From Verrucomicrobiales bacterium (lineage in GTDB: Bacteria > Verrucomicrobiota > Verrucomicrobiia > Verrucomicrobiales > DEV007), in assembly GCA_022424805.1 (NCBI GenBank), contig JAKMGR010000393.1:1-6676 (forward strand): 6,676 bases of DNA, in the 5' to 3' direction. A model generated the notes under the pieces. It searched no databases and was not told where the DNA came from. It saw nothing but the letters and a program-made list of their open reading frames with translations. Below are positions 1 through 6,676 of the stretch, piece after piece. Position 1 is the first letter of the stretch. The number at the start of each line of letters is the position of its first letter. Both the position numbers and the translations under genes were made by a program.

Positions 1-101
1 GGGATCAGGTGCGGTTACAGGTGCCGTTGCAACGGACTCGAATGTTCAGCTCGTTGCCATGGCAGATGTGTTTCGCGACAAACTGGATGCATCTTCATTT
101 C
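1..101 (+). pseudogene. Gfo/Idh/MocA-type oxidoreductase, N-terminal Rossmann fragment
   Basis: Frame 2 (first full codon at base 2) reads GSGAVTGAVATDSN, then VQLVAMADVFRDKLDAS. This resembles the start of the Rossmann fold in secreted Gfo/Idh/MocA oxidoreductases of planctomycetes and verrucomicrobia: a glycine-rich turn, a strand, then the LVAMAD motif whose acidic residue contacts the NAD(P) ribose. Only about 32 codons match. The expected continuation (the VGFDAY and VDVVLL type segments and the whole catalytic domain, roughly 350 residues) is missing; the frame loses any resemblance after about base 97 and stops at 185-187. The true N-terminus lies left of the window. I read it as a truncated gene or remnant. 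A chance ORF is unlikely given the motif run, but the fragment is short and unaligned. Confidence 0.5.
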
Positions 102-314
102 GAGATCAAAAATCGGAAACCATCTGGTCGATGGGGAACCGAAGACAGCTATGCTTTTCTCTGGCAAGGATACCGAAATTTGCATGACCCGGATGGCTAT
201 GCCACGATCTAACATAACTATTCCCAACCCGGCACCTACTTTGTGCATGTCTTCCGAAAAGACGAAAAGGGATGGCTGGCCGAGGACCGGCTATACCTTC
301 GTGTGGAGGAGTGA
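102..314 (+). pseudogene. Remnant of a PKD/Ig-like C-terminal domain with in-frame stop
   Basis: Reading in the frame that ends at the TGA at 312-314 gives a protein-like tail: WGTEDSYAFLWQGYRN, LHDPDGYATI, a TAA stop at 210-212, then HNYSQPGTYFVHVFRKDEKG and WLAEDRLYLRVEE. The segment around YSQPGTYFVHV fits the end of a PKD or related Ig-like beta-sandwich (HxYxxPGTYxVxV followed by a final strand). The sense reads through the stop, since both sides look like one domain, so a single base change may have broken it. There is no start codon or upstream domain in this frame that belongs to it; the preceding sequence is the oxidoreductase fragment in another frame. The parent protein family is not recognised. 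Confidence 0.45.
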
Positions 315-332
315 GTTTTAACAGACTGCGCT

Positions 333-366
333 GTAGCAGCGTCGCGGAATAGCCGAAATCCGCTAC
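333..366. repeat. Imperfect hairpin in the spacer before the operon
   Basis: An inner stem GCGGA (344-348) pairs with TCCGC (359-363) around a 10-base loop, and an outer GTAGC (333-337) can pair with GCTAC (362-366), overlapping the inner 3' arm. The two pairings can be combined as an 8-base 3' arm TCCGCTAC (359-366) facing GTAGC plus GGA with an 8-base bulge. It has no T-run after it, so it does not look like an intrinsic terminator. It could be a small dispersed REP-like element or an mRNA leader structure. Only one copy is seen here. Confidence 0.35.
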
Positions 367-385
367 TTACAAAACGGAAAATCGG

Positions 386-2854
386 ATGAAGGGTTTCCAC
401 TCAGGGATCATGAGCCGCTATCATTTCGCCATTCTTGCAATAATTATAGTGGCCACAGGCGCTTCTGCAAAAGAAACGCTCGAGGGTTTCCTCGAAACGC
501 ATTGTGTCAGTTGTCACGGTCCGGAAAAGGAGAAAGGGGATCTGCGCATCGACCTTCTCTCGCGCAATTTCCGAATGAGCGAAGACAGTCATTTCTGGGC
601 GGAAGTCATCGAAAAGGTCAACAGTGGCGAGATGCCTCCGGAGGACGAGCTGCAACCGACGCAGGAAGAAATGGCGAACTTTGTCGCCGAGCTCGACGCG
701 AAGCTGAAAGAAGGCAAGGCTGCGCGGATGGCGGCCCGACCCGCAGTGGCGCACTATCGGCTGAGCCGAAAGGAATACCAGAACACCGTCTATGATCTGC
801 TCGGTGTGCGCTACGATCCGACGAAGCCGGGCCAGTTGAACGAAGACACCCTCTGGCATGGATTCGAACGCATCGGCTCGGAACTTTCGCTTTCGCCCTC
901 GCACATGGATCGCTACTACCGCGCCGCCGAGATCGTGCTCGACCGCGCGTTTCCACCAGAGTCGAGCGAGGCTCGAAAAATCCGCAAGACCGCGTCGGAA
1001 CTACGCTATGCGGGCGGAGAAAAACAGCAGGAGGCGCTGGAGCGATTCGGTATCGAGCGACCGCTTCGACAACTCCTTTTCCCCGGCCGGGTCCAGCCTG
1101 CGCTCCAGCCTCACTGGTTTGGAAAGACCGGCCCAGAACACAGCGGGCTTTATAAATTTCGTATCCAGGCCAGTGGCATTCGACCTCCCGGAGGCCAGCC
1201 GGCTCACTTGAGCATCGGCAAGAAAACCGGGGAGGAGAACGTGGATGGCATCATCGAGTTTGATATCACCGCTCTGGAAGACCATCCGGAGATTTACGAG
1301 TTCGAGGTATTCCTCGAGATGCCAATAAATCTGGATTTCGCCGTGGTCGCAACCGACGGGGTGGATCGCAGGGGTGGCGCTGCTTTTCGCAACGCGATCG
1401 CCAGTCGAAACGGATATCTTTTTACCCACAGTAGCGAAACCTTGCTCCTGAACCCGAACGCTCCTCAGATGTTCGATGACAAAGGAAACGGCATCTTTTC
1501 AACCGTAATCCTCGATTGGATCGAGTGGGAAGGGCCCCTCGTGTCCGAGGAAGAAAAGGCTCGGCGAAGGGGTGTTTTCCCGCCGGATGATGCCAACCTT
1601 GAAGAGGTCGCAGAGCATCTGCAACGCTTCGCCGAACGCGCCTGGCGACGGCCTGTAAATAGGGAGGAGTTGGATAAATATCTGGCATCCTATCGTGCTG
1701 ATCGCGAAGCGGGTGAGAAGACGGCCGATGCATATCGCGCGGCCGTGCTGCGGGTGTTGACGTCGAGACACTTTATCTACCTCGTCGAGGGCGACCCCGT
1801 CGAAGGGGACGCTGTGGTTCGCGAGCGTCTCACCGACCGGGAACTCGCCTCGCGACTCTCCTATTTCCTCTGGAGCTCGATGCCCGACGATGAACTCTTC
1901 GCGACGGCAAGGAAGGGCGCGTTGAGCGACGACGGGCTTCGCAAGGAAATAGACCGCATGTTGACCGATGAGCGGATAAATCGCTTCATCGACGACTTTT
2001 CCCGGCAGTGGCTGCAATTGCACAAAGTAGGTATGTTTCCGCCGGACAAGAAGCTCTACCCAACCTACGACGACTGGCTGGAGACGAGCATGCGGAATGA
2101 GCCAGTGGAGTTTTTCCGCGAGATACTAACGAAGAACCTGCCGATCGATCAGTTACTCGAATCAGACTGGACCGTGGTTAACGCCCGCCTCTGCGATTTC
2201 TACGAACTACCGGAGCCGAAGACCAGCGACTTCCAGCGTGTCTCGCTCCAGCCGGAAAACAAACGCGGCGGTCTGCTGACGATGGGCGCCGTGCTTGGAC
2301 TGACCTCGGACGGCACCCGCCATCGTCCGGTCCACCGCGGCGTCTGGCTCAGCGAAGTGATTCTCAACAAGACTCCCCCGCCCCCACCGGCGAATGTGGA
2401 TCCCATCGAACCCGTTCCGCCCGAGGGTGACAAGGTGCCCGTCCGGAAAAGGCTGGAGGTGCACGCCACCGACGCGAACTGCGCTTCCTGCCACGCGAAC
2501 ATCGATCCACTGGGCTTTGCCTGGGACAACTACGATGCGATCGGGCAATGGCGTGAGCGCGAACACATCCCGAAAGGAAAAGGCGAAGACCCTGTCGTCG
2601 ATGCCTCTGGCGTGATGCCTGGCGGCCGCGCATTTAACGATGCCAATGAATTTAAGCAACTCCTCCTTGAGGATCGCGACAAGGTTGCAAGAGCTTTTAT
2701 CGAACATCTCTGCACCTACGCGTTGCGCCGCGCGCTGAGCTTCGACGACGAAGAAGAGCTGAACGCCATTCAGGCCGAGGCGGAGAAAAGCGACTATCGT
2801 GTTAAAGATATTATCCGCGCCGTGGCCGTTTCCGACTTAATCAAAAAACGCTGA
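386..2854 (+). CDS. Secreted cytochrome c-like DUF1592 protein (PSCyt1/DUF1587/DUF1595/DUF1592/DUF1588/DUF1585)
   Basis: An 822-residue exported protein, a normal length for this family of unknown biochemistry, predicted to work outside the cytoplasm in electron transfer. Residues 10-28 form a signal peptide (hydrophobic [12 protein letters not shown], cleavage after ASA). Domains in order: planctomycete cytochrome C with haem motif CVSCH (C40, C43, H44) to about 105; DUF1587 near 122-185 ([17 protein letters not shown]); a PA14- or CBM-like insert near 250-385; DUF1595 near 410-470 ([11 protein letters not shown]); DUF1592 near 482-605 ([15 protein letters not shown]); DUF1588 near 623-722 with the PPPPP stretch and a second haem motif CASCH (C699, C702, H703); DUF1585 near 750-817. 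A GGA seven bases before the ATG at 386 gives weak support to this start; ATG 410 is an alternative that still keeps the whole signal peptide. It heads the operon, 6 bases before the DUF1552 gene. Domain limits are by eye. Confidence 0.93.
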   Translation: MKGFHSGIMSRYHFAILAIIIVATGASAKETLEGFLETHCVSCHGPEKEKGDLRIDLLSRNFRMSEDSHFWAEVIEKVNSGEMPPEDELQPTQEEMANFVAELDAKLKEGKAARMAARPAVAHYRLSRKEYQNTVYDLLGVRYDPTKPGQLNEDTLWHGFERIGSELSLSPSHMDRYYRAAEIVLDRAFPPESSEARKIRKTASELRYAGGEKQQEALERFGIERPLRQLLFPGRVQPALQPHWFGKTGPEHSGLYKFRIQASGIRPPGGQPAHLSIGKKTGEENVDGIIEFDITALEDHPEIYEFEVFLEMPINLDFAVVATDGVDRRGGAAFRNAIASRNGYLFTHSSETLLLNPNAPQMFDDKGNGIFSTVILDWIEWEGPLVSEEEKARRRGVFPPDDANLEEVAEHLQRFAERAWRRPVNREELDKYLASYRADREAGEKTADAYRAAVLRVLTSRHFIYLVEGDPVEGDAVVRERLTDRELASRLSYFLWSSMPDDELFATARKGALSDDGLRKEIDRMLTDERINRFIDDFSRQWLQLHKVGMFPPDKKLYPTYDDWLETSMRNEPVEFFREILTKNLPIDQLLESDWTVVNARLCDFYELPEPKTSDFQRVSLQPENKRGGLLTMGAVLGLTSDGTRHRPVHRGVWLSEVILNKTPPPPPANVDPIEPVPPEGDKVPVRKRLEVHATDANCASCHANIDPLGFAWDNYDAIGQWREREHIPKGKGEDPVVDASGVMPGGRAFNDANEFKQLLLEDRDKVARAFIEHLCTYALRRALSFDDEEELNAIQAEAEKSDYRVKDIIRAVAVSDLIKKR

Positions 2855-2860
2855 AAAATT

Positions 2861-4234
2861 ATGAACTACCTATCTCAACGTTGGCGGATCGACCGCCGTC
2901 ACGCCCTTCGTGCGATGGGAACCTGCATCTCTCTGCCGATGCTGGAATGCATGATTCCGCTACGCGCGGCTGATAAATCGACAGCATCGCCTCGACGCAG
3001 CGCCTTCATCTACCTCGCAAACGGCGTTCATTCGCTGAATTATCAGATTCTTAGCGAAGGGAAAGACTACGAGTTTTCCAAGTCGCTGAAGCCGCTCGAA
3101 AAACACCGCGATGTTATCACACCTATCAGCGGGCTGCACCACCCCGGAGCAATCGGTCATCATCACAACTGCATCAATGTTTTCCTGACCGGAGGAAAAC
3201 TTGGCCCTTCCGACCGCAACACCATTTCCGTGGATCAGAAGATGGCGGAGGTCACCGCAGAACACACCCGCTACTCCTCCATGGAGATCGCCCTCACGCA
3301 GGGTTCCCTGGCCTGGACCGCCGATGGCGTGCAGCTGCCGGCCTCGCGTCGCTGCAGCGAGATCTTTTCTTCCATGTTCGAGGAACCGAAAAGCGGTATC
3401 GAAGCTCAGCGAAAAGCTCTGCGTCGCAAGGCCAGCGTGCTCGATGATAATCTTGCTGAAGTGCGTCAGCTGGAGAAGAAAATGGGAGCGGAAGACAAAG
3501 GCCGCCTCGACCAATACCTCACCTCCGTGCGTGAAGCGGAGATCCGCACCCGGCGCGCCGATACCTGGCTGGATACCCCGCTTCCCGAGATCTCTGACGC
3601 GGATCGCAAGCGGACCAACCGCGACATTCCCAAGACGCAAGCGGGTGAGTATTTCCGCACCGTCTATGATCTCATGGTGCTAGCCTTTCAAACGGACGTT
3701 ACCCGCGTCGCCACCTTTAGTCTCGGAGGCGAGGGCGATGCCTTTTCTATTCCCGAGATCGGCATCACCGAGTCGCGCCACCAACTCAGCCACCACGGTG
3801 GAGACCCGGGCTACATGGAAAAGCTCACCAATTACGACACCTTTGCGATCGAGCAGTTCAGCTACTTCCTCACCCGTCTCGCCGAGACGAAAGACCTCAA
3901 TGGCCAACCGCTCCTCGGGTCGACGATGGCACTCTTTGGCAGCGGCATGTGCTACGGCCACAGCCACGGCAACGCCAACCTTCCCCTCGTGCTCGCCGGC
4001 GGTTCAGATCTCGGCCTGAATCATGGCAGCCATCTCGACTTCAACAGATCGGCCACCGGCTTCGATGGCTACGCACTCGATCCGGAAGGGGCCCTCACCT
4101 CAAAGCACTACCAGATTTGCGGTCGCCCCGTGAACACAGACGCCCACATGAGCAACCTGCTTCTCCTCATGGCCCAGCGGATGGGAGTGGAGACGGATTC
4201 ATTTGGCGATAGTAATACGGCAATCACGTTATGA
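2861..4234 (+). CDS. DUF1552 family exported protein
   Basis: A 457-residue protein, close to the usual DUF1552 length. The N-terminus has a twin-arginine-like motif, [10 protein letters not shown] (R12, R13), followed by a moderately hydrophobic stretch ending near residue 36, so Tat export after cofactor binding or folding is likely. Family-type segments follow: [11 protein letters not shown] (about 47-57), [12 protein letters not shown] (about 101-112), [10 protein letters not shown] (121-130), the [20 protein letters not shown] stretch (266-285), [22 protein letters not shown] (360-381), and the tail [19 protein letters not shown]. The function is unknown; the repeated His/Asp/Asn-rich motifs recall the alkaline-phosphatase-like fold of DUF1501 proteins, which is inference. 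No Shine-Dalgarno sequence is seen; the start lies 6 bases after the previous stop, which favours translational coupling. DUF1552 genes typically sit beside DUF1592 genes, as here. Confidence 0.92.
   Translation: MNYLSQRWRIDRRHALRAMGTCISLPMLECMIPLRAADKSTASPRRSAFIYLANGVHSLNYQILSEGKDYEFSKSLKPLEKHRDVITPISGLHHPGAIGHHHNCINVFLTGGKLGPSDRNTISVDQKMAEVTAEHTRYSSMEIALTQGSLAWTADGVQLPASRRCSEIFSSMFEEPKSGIEAQRKALRRKASVLDDNLAEVRQLEKKMGAEDKGRLDQYLTSVREAEIRTRRADTWLDTPLPEISDADRKRTNRDIPKTQAGEYFRTVYDLMVLAFQTDVTRVATFSLGGEGDAFSIPEIGITESRHQLSHHGGDPGYMEKLTNYDTFAIEQFSYFLTRLAETKDLNGQPLLGSTMALFGSGMCYGHSHGNANLPLVLAGGSDLGLNHGSHLDFNRSATGFDGYALDPEGALTSKHYQICGRPVNTDAHMSNLLLLMAQRMGVETDSFGDSNTAITL
4231..4234 (+). other. ATGA stop-start overlap
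   Basis: The TGA stop of the DUF1552 gene (4232-4234) overlaps the ATG of the next gene (4231-4233). No Shine-Dalgarno motif is visible upstream, so the downstream gene is probably translated by termination-reinitiation, tying the unknown secreted protein to the DUF1552 protein in one transcript. Confidence 0.6.
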
Positions 4235-5544
4235 GGTTCTTGGTGCTAAGTTCCTGGTGCTTGGTTCGTGATTCTTTGTTAGTGCTTGCTTGTGCGTGCT
4301 TCGTTCATGCAGCTGCCGCCGAAGAAAAACCAGGCACGAAGAACCAGGAGCCAGGAATCGAACCCTTCCGCCCGGTCGCGGGAAAATTCCCTCCCTTGGA
4401 AAAGGCACATGCCTATCGCGGCGAACTGGTTTTCGTGGATCATGCGAACCGCCGCGGGAGCATCCGCGTGCAAGGCGAAGGAAAATTCTTTCGGAACGAT
4501 CCGCATCCCTTTGCCATGCTGCCTTATGGGATGGTCCGCTACCACGGAGCTCCGGCGGATCTCCGGGATGTTCCGCTCGGCACGGTGCTGCACGTTCGCG
4601 GCTTTCTCCCGCCGGATCCGAAGCTCTCGTCCGTTCCGGTATTGCCAGTCGACAACAAGGACAAAGATGCGAGTCACTATCGGGGCACGGGAATTTTTCC
4701 TGCCGAGAATCATGTCCTTCTTCTCGAAGACGAGCCCAGCCACTGTTTACGTACGGGCAAGGTTTGGAAGCTGAAGGAGCTGGAACTGAAAGACAAGCAG
4801 GGCACGATCGTTGCTAGTCGTGAACCGAAGACCGGCGAAGATTCCACGGCCGAAGAGGAATCCATGACCTTCGACGCCGCCACTCGCATCTGGCGCGGCC
4901 GCGAGCGACTCGGGGTAGGAGACCTCATCGAGGAAGGGATCTGGCCAGCCGACGGTAAGAAGCCCCTCGATGGACAGCCCGTCCTGCTTGGGATTACCTG
5001 GAAGCCAACCTCAGACGGCGTGTTCACTCGATTTCACATCTCCGACATCTGGCTCGACGACACGGCGATGGAGCGTGCTGCCGAAAATCAGACCGAAACG
5101 CACAAGACCTTCATTCGCAGCCGTTGGATGCCCGCCTGGATCGATGCCGTCGAGTATGGCCAATTCGGTCAGGCCACCGTGACCGCGACTCTATTTGGCG
5201 GAATGGACGATTCCCTCTACGCGGATTTCAAGAAAGATGCCTCCGCCCTGATGAATGCGGTCGAGGCAACCTTGAAGCACACCCACGGTGCCTATGGCCC
5301 TGCGCACATGGCATGCAAGGGACCGATCATCGATGTGGTCAAAGCGGAGGGTGAGGCGCCTCTCGGTAGCAGCGGAATCCAGATTCAGTTCCAGACCGAC
5401 CTGATTATCGAGGGTATTCGTCCCGGTCGAGTCGTCCGCGTCCGCCCCGCAAGTTGGCCTCAGGTTCAGGTACCCCGCGAAGAATATGTCGGAGACAGCA
5501 TTGATGCTCGCTTTCCGACTCCAGCCATTTTTCCCAAATACTAG
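4231..5544 (+). CDS. Secreted protein of unknown family, paralogue A (OB-like repeats)
   Basis: A 437-residue protein that I do not recognise as a named family. Residues 1-30 form a signal peptide (hydrophobic [11 protein letters not shown], cleavage near AAAA before EEK), followed by a charged linker with the repeat-derived peptide GTKNQEPG. The mature part seems to contain repeated small beta-barrel units. Unit 1 (about 62-128) runs [20 protein letters not shown] to [20 protein letters not shown]. Unit 2 (about 185-258) has GTIVASRE, then [19 protein letters not shown] and [10 protein letters not shown] looser third part (about 298-410) ends [20 protein letters not shown]. This 'xGxxxxLxDLxxGxxVxVR' pattern recalls OB-like or DUF5666-type barrels; that is inference. 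Mature cysteines are C172 (in PSHCLR) and C362; only C172 is shared with the paralogue. It overlaps the DUF1552 gene by 4 bases and lies 3 bases before its paralogue. A role beside the DUF1592/DUF1552 pair is likely, but the activity is unknown. Confidence 0.85.
   Translation: MRFLVLSSWCLVRDSLLVLACACFVHAAAAEEKPGTKNQEPGIEPFRPVAGKFPPLEKAHAYRGELVFVDHANRRGSIRVQGEGKFFRNDPHPFAMLPYGMVRYHGAPADLRDVPLGTVLHVRGFLPPDPKLSSVPVLPVDNKDKDASHYRGTGIFPAENHVLLLEDEPSHCLRTGKVWKLKELELKDKQGTIVASREPKTGEDSTAEEESMTFDAATRIWRGRERLGVGDLIEEGIWPADGKKPLDGQPVLLGITWKPTSDGVFTRFHISDIWLDDTAMERAAENQTETHKTFIRSRWMPAWIDAVEYGQFGQATVTATLFGGMDDSLYADFKKDASALMNAVEATLKHTHGAYGPAHMACKGPIIDVVKAEGEAPLGSSGIQIQFQTDLIIEGIRPGRVVRVRPASWPQVQVPREEYVGDSIDARFPTPAIFPKY
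4236..4274 (+). repeat. GTTCTTGGTGC-type repeat in the signal peptide region, copy A
   Basis: The stretch begins GTTCTTGGTGC and continues with related TTCCTGG, GCTTGGTTC words, so it is internally repetitive. It encodes [10 protein letters not shown] of the signal peptide of paralogue A. An imperfect inverted copy lies at 4328-4359, and a direct copy with the same first 11 bases lies at 5552 in paralogue B. Confidence 0.55.
4328..4359 (-). repeat. Inverted partner of the signal peptide repeat, copy A
   Basis: The plus strand reads AACCAGGCACGAAGAACC then AGGAGCCAGGAATC. Its reverse complement contains ATTCCTGG, CTCCTGGTTC and GTTCTTCGTGCCTGG, closely matching words of 4236-4274 (13 of 17 bases in GTTCTTcGTGCctgGTT, by hand). 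It encodes the linker [10 protein letters not shown]. The two arms flank the hydrophobic core of the signal peptide and could form a large imperfect stem in RNA. Confidence 0.5.
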
Positions 5545-5547
5545 CTC

Positions 5548-6676
5548 ATGTGTTCTTGGTGCACGGTTCCTCGTTCTTCGTTCCGGTTTGCACGGATGCT
5601 GGTATTTGCCTGTGCGTTCTGCATTCAAGCGCCAGCTGCCGAAGAACAACCAAAATCCAACAACCAAGATCCAAAAAACGAGCCCTTCCGCCCCCTCGCG
5701 GGAGAATTCCCTCCCTTGGAAAAGTCGCACGCCTACCGTGGCGAACTGACCTTCGTGGACCATGCCAACCGCCGCGGCAGCATCCGGGTGCAGAGCGATG
5801 GGAAATTCCGGTTCATCCCTCCGAACCCCTTCGCGATGCTGCCGTATGGAATCGTCCGCTATCATGGCGCACCGGCCGATCTCCGGGATGTTCCGCTGGG
5901 GACGATGATGCACGCCCGCGCCTTCCTCCCGCCGGACCCGAAACTCTCCGCCGTGCCCGTTTTGCCAATCAACAACCGAACGAAAAAAGAGGGCAACGCC
6001 GGCGTCGGCTCAGCGCCGGCCGAGAATCACGTTCTGCTTTTGGAGGACGAACCCAGCCACTGCCTGCGCACGGATAAGGTTTGGAAGCTCGCGGAAGTGG
6101 AAATCAAGAACAAGCAGGGCATGATCGTCGCCCGACGCGAATCCAGGGAAGCCGGAGATACTCAGGCGGAGGAGGAAACCATGACCTTCGACGCCGCCAC
6201 CCGCATCTGGCGGGGCCGCGAATTTCTCGGAGTCGAGGAAATGATCGCCGACGGAGAATGGCCTGCCAGCGGAAAAAAAAATCTGGAAGACCAAGCCGTC
6301 CTGCTCGGGATCACCTGGAAGCCCACCCCGAGCGGTGTTTTCACCCGCTTCCACATATCGGATATCTGGCTGGATGATGCCGCGATCCAGCGTGCTGCTC
6401 GCCACCAGAACGAAACGCACAAAACATTCATCCGCGCCCGCTGGATACCCGCCTTCGTCGACGCCGTCGAGCATGGCGAATTCGGCACCGCCACCGTGAC
6501 CGCAACCCTGTTCGGTGGGATGGACAATTCCCTCTACACTGATTTCAAAAAAGACAGCCGGGCTCTGATGGCTGCTTCCGAGAACACCCTGAAGCACTGG
6601 GCCGGCGGAACCGCAGGCACCGCCCAAATGGCCTCGAAGGGACCCATCACCGAAGTCATCAAAGCGGAAGGAGCAG
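5548..6676 (+). CDS. Secreted protein of unknown family, paralogue B (partial at the right edge)
   Basis: From ATG 5548 an open frame runs 376 codons to the window edge with no stop. It is a clear tandem paralogue of the preceding gene, with about 70-75% identity by hand count over some 320 residues and almost no gaps. Shared blocks include [82 protein letters not shown] and [13 protein letters not shown]. Residues 1-32 form a signal peptide (MLVFACAFCI core, cleavage near APAA), then a QPKSNNQDPKN linker. ATG 5596 is a possible later start but leaves almost no positive n-region. The only cysteine in the visible mature part is C172 in PSHCLR. The same OB-like pattern is seen as in paralogue A. 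By comparison with A, about 60 C-terminal residues lie outside the window. It starts 3 bases after the previous stop and belongs to the same operon. Function unknown. Confidence 0.88.
   Translation, partial: MCSWCTVPRSSFRFARMLVFACAFCIQAPAAEEQPKSNNQDPKNEPFRPLAGEFPPLEKSHAYRGELTFVDHANRRGSIRVQSDGKFRFIPPNPFAMLPYGIVRYHGAPADLRDVPLGTMMHARAFLPPDPKLSAVPVLPINNRTKKEGNAGVGSAPAENHVLLLEDEPSHCLRTDKVWKLAEVEIKNKQGMIVARRESREAGDTQAEEETMTFDAATRIWRGREFLGVEEMIADGEWPASGKKNLEDQAVLLGITWKPTPSGVFTRFHISDIWLDDAAIQRAARHQNETHKTFIRARWIPAFVDAVEHGEFGTATVTATLFGGMDNSLYTDFKKDSRALMAASENTLKHWAGGTAGTAQMASKGPITEVIKAEGA
5552..5584 (+). repeat. GTTCTTGGTGC-type repeat in the signal peptide region, copy B
   Basis: It shares its first 11 bases exactly with 4236-4246 and then continues with similar GTTCCT, GTTCTTCGTTCC words. 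Paralogue B reads it as SWCTVPRSSF, one frame away from the reading in paralogue A, so the two repeat-encoded N-termini are unrelated as peptides although the DNA is related. Confidence 0.55.
5648..5675 (+). repeat. 14-base tandem repeat in the linker of paralogue B
   Basis: Two adjacent units, AACCAAAATCCAAC (5648-5661) and AACCAAGATCCAAA (5662-5675), match at 12 of 14 bases. They encode the polar linker between the signal peptide and the conserved domain. The position corresponds to the inverted repeat arm at 4328-4359 in paralogue A, but the sequence is different. Confidence 0.55.

Noticed and set aside
1..100. Cysteine-rich peptide in frame 1 (CGYRCRCNGLECSARC)
   Set aside because: The competing frame gives a recognisable oxidoreductase motif; the cysteine pattern is a by-product of TGC/TGT in the shifted frame and has no start.
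315..385. Promoter for the operon
   Set aside because: The spacer probably holds it, but I cannot point to a -35/-10 pair with normal spacing.
2369..2400. Run of five prolines in the DUF1592 protein ([10 protein letters not shown])
   Set aside because: A proline run before NV is a usual feature of the DUF1588 segment, so it is not novel.
2207..2707. 166-codon minus-strand open frame inside the DUF1592 gene, and a similar one at 2960-3640 inside the DUF1552 gene
   Set aside because: They lie fully antisense to genes with clear family motifs and show no recognisable domains; they are expected from GC-rich codon use.
5191..5913. 240-codon minus-strand open frame across the junction of the two paralogues, and 6010-6627 minus
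   Set aside because: Both show the same kind of translated sequence because the paralogues are similar DNA read antisense; a similar frame occurs at 4279-4743 for the same reason.
5550..6077. 175-codon plus-strand frame starting next to paralogue B
   Set aside because: It is the shifted frame of paralogue B; the frame from 5548 matches paralogue A residue by residue and stays open much longer.
1..6676. CRISPR array, tRNA, rRNA, transposase or intrinsic terminators
   Set aside because: No regularly spaced repeats, cloverleaf, transposase motifs or stem plus T-run were seen on either strand.

Overview
The window reads as part of a secretome-rich chromosome from the Planctomycetota-Verrucomicrobiota-Lentisphaerota group, most likely a verrucomicrobium. 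The reasons are a large PSCyt1/DUF1587/DUF1592/DUF1588/DUF1585 cytochrome-like protein followed directly by a DUF1552 protein, a gene pair characteristic of that group, together with moderately high GC and almost no Shine-Dalgarno sequences. The lineage is inferred from family knowledge; no phylogenetic marker is present.

Layout. Positions 1 to about 314 hold no intact gene. There is a piece of a Gfo/Idh/MocA-type oxidoreductase (about 2-97), then in another frame the C-terminal end of a PKD/Ig-like beta-sandwich protein (about 102-314) that is interrupted by an in-frame TAA. Both look like gene debris. A short spacer follows with an imperfect hairpin (333-366). From 386 to the right edge, four plus-strand genes are packed into an apparent operon: the cytochrome-like DUF1592 protein (386-2854), the DUF1552 protein (2861-4234, 6-base gap), a secreted protein of unknown family (4231-5544, ATGA overlap), and a close paralogue of it (5548 to beyond 6676, 3-base gap). 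The last gene runs off the window without a stop and is easy to miss.

How the genes may work together. All four products carry export signals, so the operon probably acts outside the cytoplasm. The first protein has two c-type haem motifs (CVSCH near the N-terminus, CASCH in the DUF1588 part), which suggests electron transfer. DUF1552 proteins are its usual partner, but the biochemistry of the pair is unknown. The two tandem paralogues are about 70-75% identical by hand count. They appear to be built from repeated small beta-barrel (OB-like) units and share one invariant His-Cys pair. Their operon position suggests they serve the same extracytoplasmic system; that is inference.

The most unusual sequence feature is at the 5' ends of the two paralogues. 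Each signal peptide region begins with the same GTTCTTGGTGC-type repeat, but the two genes read it in different frames. Each has a second short repeat just after the signal peptide, in the linker to the mature domain.
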